A stretch of DNA of 54,807 nt from assembly GCF_041956535.1 (NCBI RefSeq), contig NW_027192197.1, positions 8,193-62,999 of the forward strand, given 5' to 3'. Positions 53,021 to 54,807 of this stretch are shown here, piece after piece. Position 1 is the stretch's first letter. The number at the start of each line of letters is the position of its first letter. Both the position numbers and the translations under genes were made by a program. A model generated the notes under the pieces. The model had not been told where the DNA came from. It worked only from the letters and a program-made list of their open reading frames with translations, and did not search any database. The DNA comes from Calcarisporiella thermophila CBS 279.70. Taxonomy: Eukaryota > Calcarisporiellomycota.

Positions 53021-53323
53021 AAGCCTCCTTTCCTCCTACTTCGCCATAATTCCATATTGTGCCAATTCTCCTCAAAACAAATTTTAAGTTCGAGAATGGA
53101 TAACTAGGTGATAGTTGACTAGATACTGGTTTATTCACAAAAAGAACTCCAAAAGAACTCCCTAGAACTCCCCAAAACTAAACTATATAAGTTATAGGAC
53201 TATTTATACACTTAAAATATCTAAGTTACGTAAATAAAAACAAGTTTGGCGTTATTAAAAACATCCGAAGGCTAATAATACGGTTTCTCGGTTGTAATCT
53301 GTTGAAACGCTGAAGTATGTCAC

Positions 53324-53580
53324 TTTTTTTTTTTCAACTAAGGAAACTTTTTATTGAAAAGTCTCCTGTACAGTTAAAACGGTAGGGTAACTTCTACGTC
53401 AAAATCACCTGGGTACTGCCCCCAGCCTACCTTAAAGTGGTTTACAAATAAGAAGAAGGTAGATAGATTGTTAGAGTCGATTGATTTGAATGCTTGAGTA
53501 TATAAGATAATGAAATGTAGATAGATAAATTTTCTTTACTCTCGCATACCGTTTGATATGCAGAGAGCAAAGGTGCTGAG
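53324..53580 (-). mobile_element. 5'-truncated LINE-D copy
   Basis: Inverted copy of 2785-3037, consisting of 3' UTR only, with TGCCCCCAGCCTACCTTAAA and the tail TTTTTATTGAAAAGTCTCC. It is flanked by GCTGAAGTATGTCAC (53309-53323) and AGGCTGAAGTATGTC (53581-53595). Confidence 0.75.
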
Positions 53581-53595
53581 AGGCTGAAGTATGTC

Positions 53596-54440
53596 TTTTT
53601 TTTTTTTAAACAAAGGAGCTTTATTGAAAAGTGTCCTATCCTGTTAAAAAGGTAGGGTAGCTTCTACGTCAAAATCACCCAGGTAATGCTCCTGGCCTAC
53701 CTTGCAGAATTTGGAGGATAGACGGAAAAAAGGAAGGAAGAAAAGGATTTAAGTGTAAGAGGAAGAGAGAAAAGGTGATGAGGAAAGAGCTAGGAAAGTA
53801 TGGAAACAGCAATTAGCTTAATAAAGAAGGGGATAGGAATAACTGTAAGAGAGGGGGGATAAAGGTTGTGTGCAATGGTATTAAGATAGGCTACTTATGT
53901 ACATGAAATAACGAAAAGAAGTGAAGGATTGAAAAAGTAAAGGAAGAGGAAAGAAGGAAAAAAAAAAAAGAAAAAGTATGGAAAAGAACGTTAGAGGAGA
54001 TGGTATTAATATACAGCAGTGGAGGGTTGGGTGCAGTTCTCAAGCCCAAGTTGGGGCTGGGATTTGATCTTCAGAGGTGTCCTGGATGAAAATCACAGAA
54101 TCATCTATGATGTTCACCCAGTTTCCCCTTGACCATTTATCGATGAAGTCTCTTTTCCGTTCCTGTTTCATTGCCATCCACCACTTGAACTTTATTCCTC
54201 GTTGTAGTTCGTGGTCAAATTGTTTGGTTATGGCTACCGGATTGGGTTGGACATCATCCAGCACTAATTCAAGTCTCGAGCGGTATATTATCCACAGGGC
54301 TATGTCGTGGCTCAGAGCAACCACTTCGTTGAGGCGTTGACTTATTTGTTTGTCTTGTCCAAACAGTCTGTCTTCTCTCGTGGATTCGTGTGGCGGTATT
54401 CCAATTATTCGGCAATTTGTCTCATCAACTCTTTGCCAGA
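53596..54440 (-). mobile_element. 5'-truncated LINE-B copy
   Basis: Inverted relative of about 3960-4757. An open frame (from about 54440 to a stop at 54040) encodes the polyprotein C-terminus with HDIALWIIYRSRLELVLDD and FIDKWSRGNWVNII, slightly longer than in the left copy. The tail is a T-run at 53596-53607. It is flanked by GAGGCTAAAGTATGTCAC (54441-54458) and AGGCTGAAGTATGTC (53581-53595). Confidence 0.8.
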
Positions 54441-54458
54441 GAGGCTAAAGTATGTCAC

Positions 54459-54807
54459 GTGATTAATGGCTTAATTTGACCGCAGCTATTATAACACGAT
54501 TCTAACCCAAAATTATGTTATGTGGAATTTAGGAAATGTGGAGAAATAGCACCGAAAATCTCAAACTTGATAGGAACTTGTTATTAATTAGAATAAAAAG
54601 GTTAAGCCTTATATAAGAATAAGCAAACAGATAGATGGAAATAGTAGAATAGATAGAATGGTATAACAAAGGAAACATTTCACATATCACGTAATATTTG
54701 TCAAAAAGTGAATAGGGTAGAACAAAGGTGACGCTCAAATTAAAGAATTGGTCTTCCAAAAATTAGATGAAGAGATTAGATTTGAAATAAAAGATTAGTT
54801 TTTTTTG
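54459..54807. other. AT-rich end of window, no gene seen
   Basis: Starts with the pre-insertion target CACGTGATTAATGG and continues as AT-rich sequence with no supported frame. Confidence 0.5.

Noticed and set aside
1-54807. CRISPR array, bacterial operon or ribosomal RNA
   Set aside because: No regularly spaced direct repeats and no rRNA; the window is intron-bearing eukaryotic nuclear DNA.

Overview
The window is nuclear DNA of a fungus. Twelve multi-exon genes could be spliced into uninterrupted reading frames using short introns (mostly 50-130 nt, GT-AG apart from one GC-AG), standard stop codons and no frame correction. A velvet-domain factor, a Ypd1-type phosphotransfer protein, a Gcn4-like bZIP factor and Tvp18 point to fungi. 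An NXT1-type p15 export factor (budding yeasts use the unrelated Mtr2) and tRNA-derived SINEs argue against Saccharomycotina. I lean towards an early-diverging (non-Dikarya) lineage but cannot name the genus. Products are called from motif recognition, without database searches.

Layout. Positions 1-4.8 kb are an AT-rich nest of retroelements, all on the + strand: tRNA-derived SINEs and 5'-truncated LINEs, many with readable target-site duplications. Positions 5.3-16.4 kb are a run of minus-strand nuclear genes: a TRF/Tbf1-like telomere protein, the licensing factor Cdt1, a Gcn4-like bZIP, the CAF-1 middle subunit and the mRNA export factor NXT1. A small 95-aa plus-strand gene lies among them. 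Positions 17.4-27 kb hold a velvet factor, an acidic protein of unknown function, Tvp18, an orphan seven-helix receptor, a universal stress protein and the spliceosomal WD40 protein Prp46/PLRG1. Positions 28.6-46.3 kb hold a full-length ABCB exporter, the peroxisomal E2 Pex4, a vezatin/Inp2-like membrane protein, a PP2A B'' subunit with EF-hands, Ypd1 and an intronless chromate transporter. Positions 46.8-54.8 kb are repeat-rich again: a secreted repeat protein, a dead Tc1/mariner transposase, tRNA-like modules, one SINE and several LINE 3' ends, now mostly on the minus strand. Intact tRNA genes for Ile(AAU), Trp(CCA) and Gln(UUG) lie at 35.5, 46.8 and 51.9 kb.

How the genes work together. 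The left block is rich in S-phase and chromosome functions (replication licensing, nucleosome assembly, telomere binding), and the Cdt1 promoter carries two perfect MCB boxes. The middle and right blocks are rich in stress and environmental signalling (velvet, GPCR, USP, Ypd1, PP2A B'') and export. Pex4 and the vezatin/Inp2-like gene may both serve peroxisomes.

The most unusual content is in the retroelement flanks. A SINE family shares its 3' tail with a resident LINE. Successive LINEs have inserted into the same target, leaving strings of identical junctions. The two flanking clusters are mirror images, with 3' ends pointing at the gene block.
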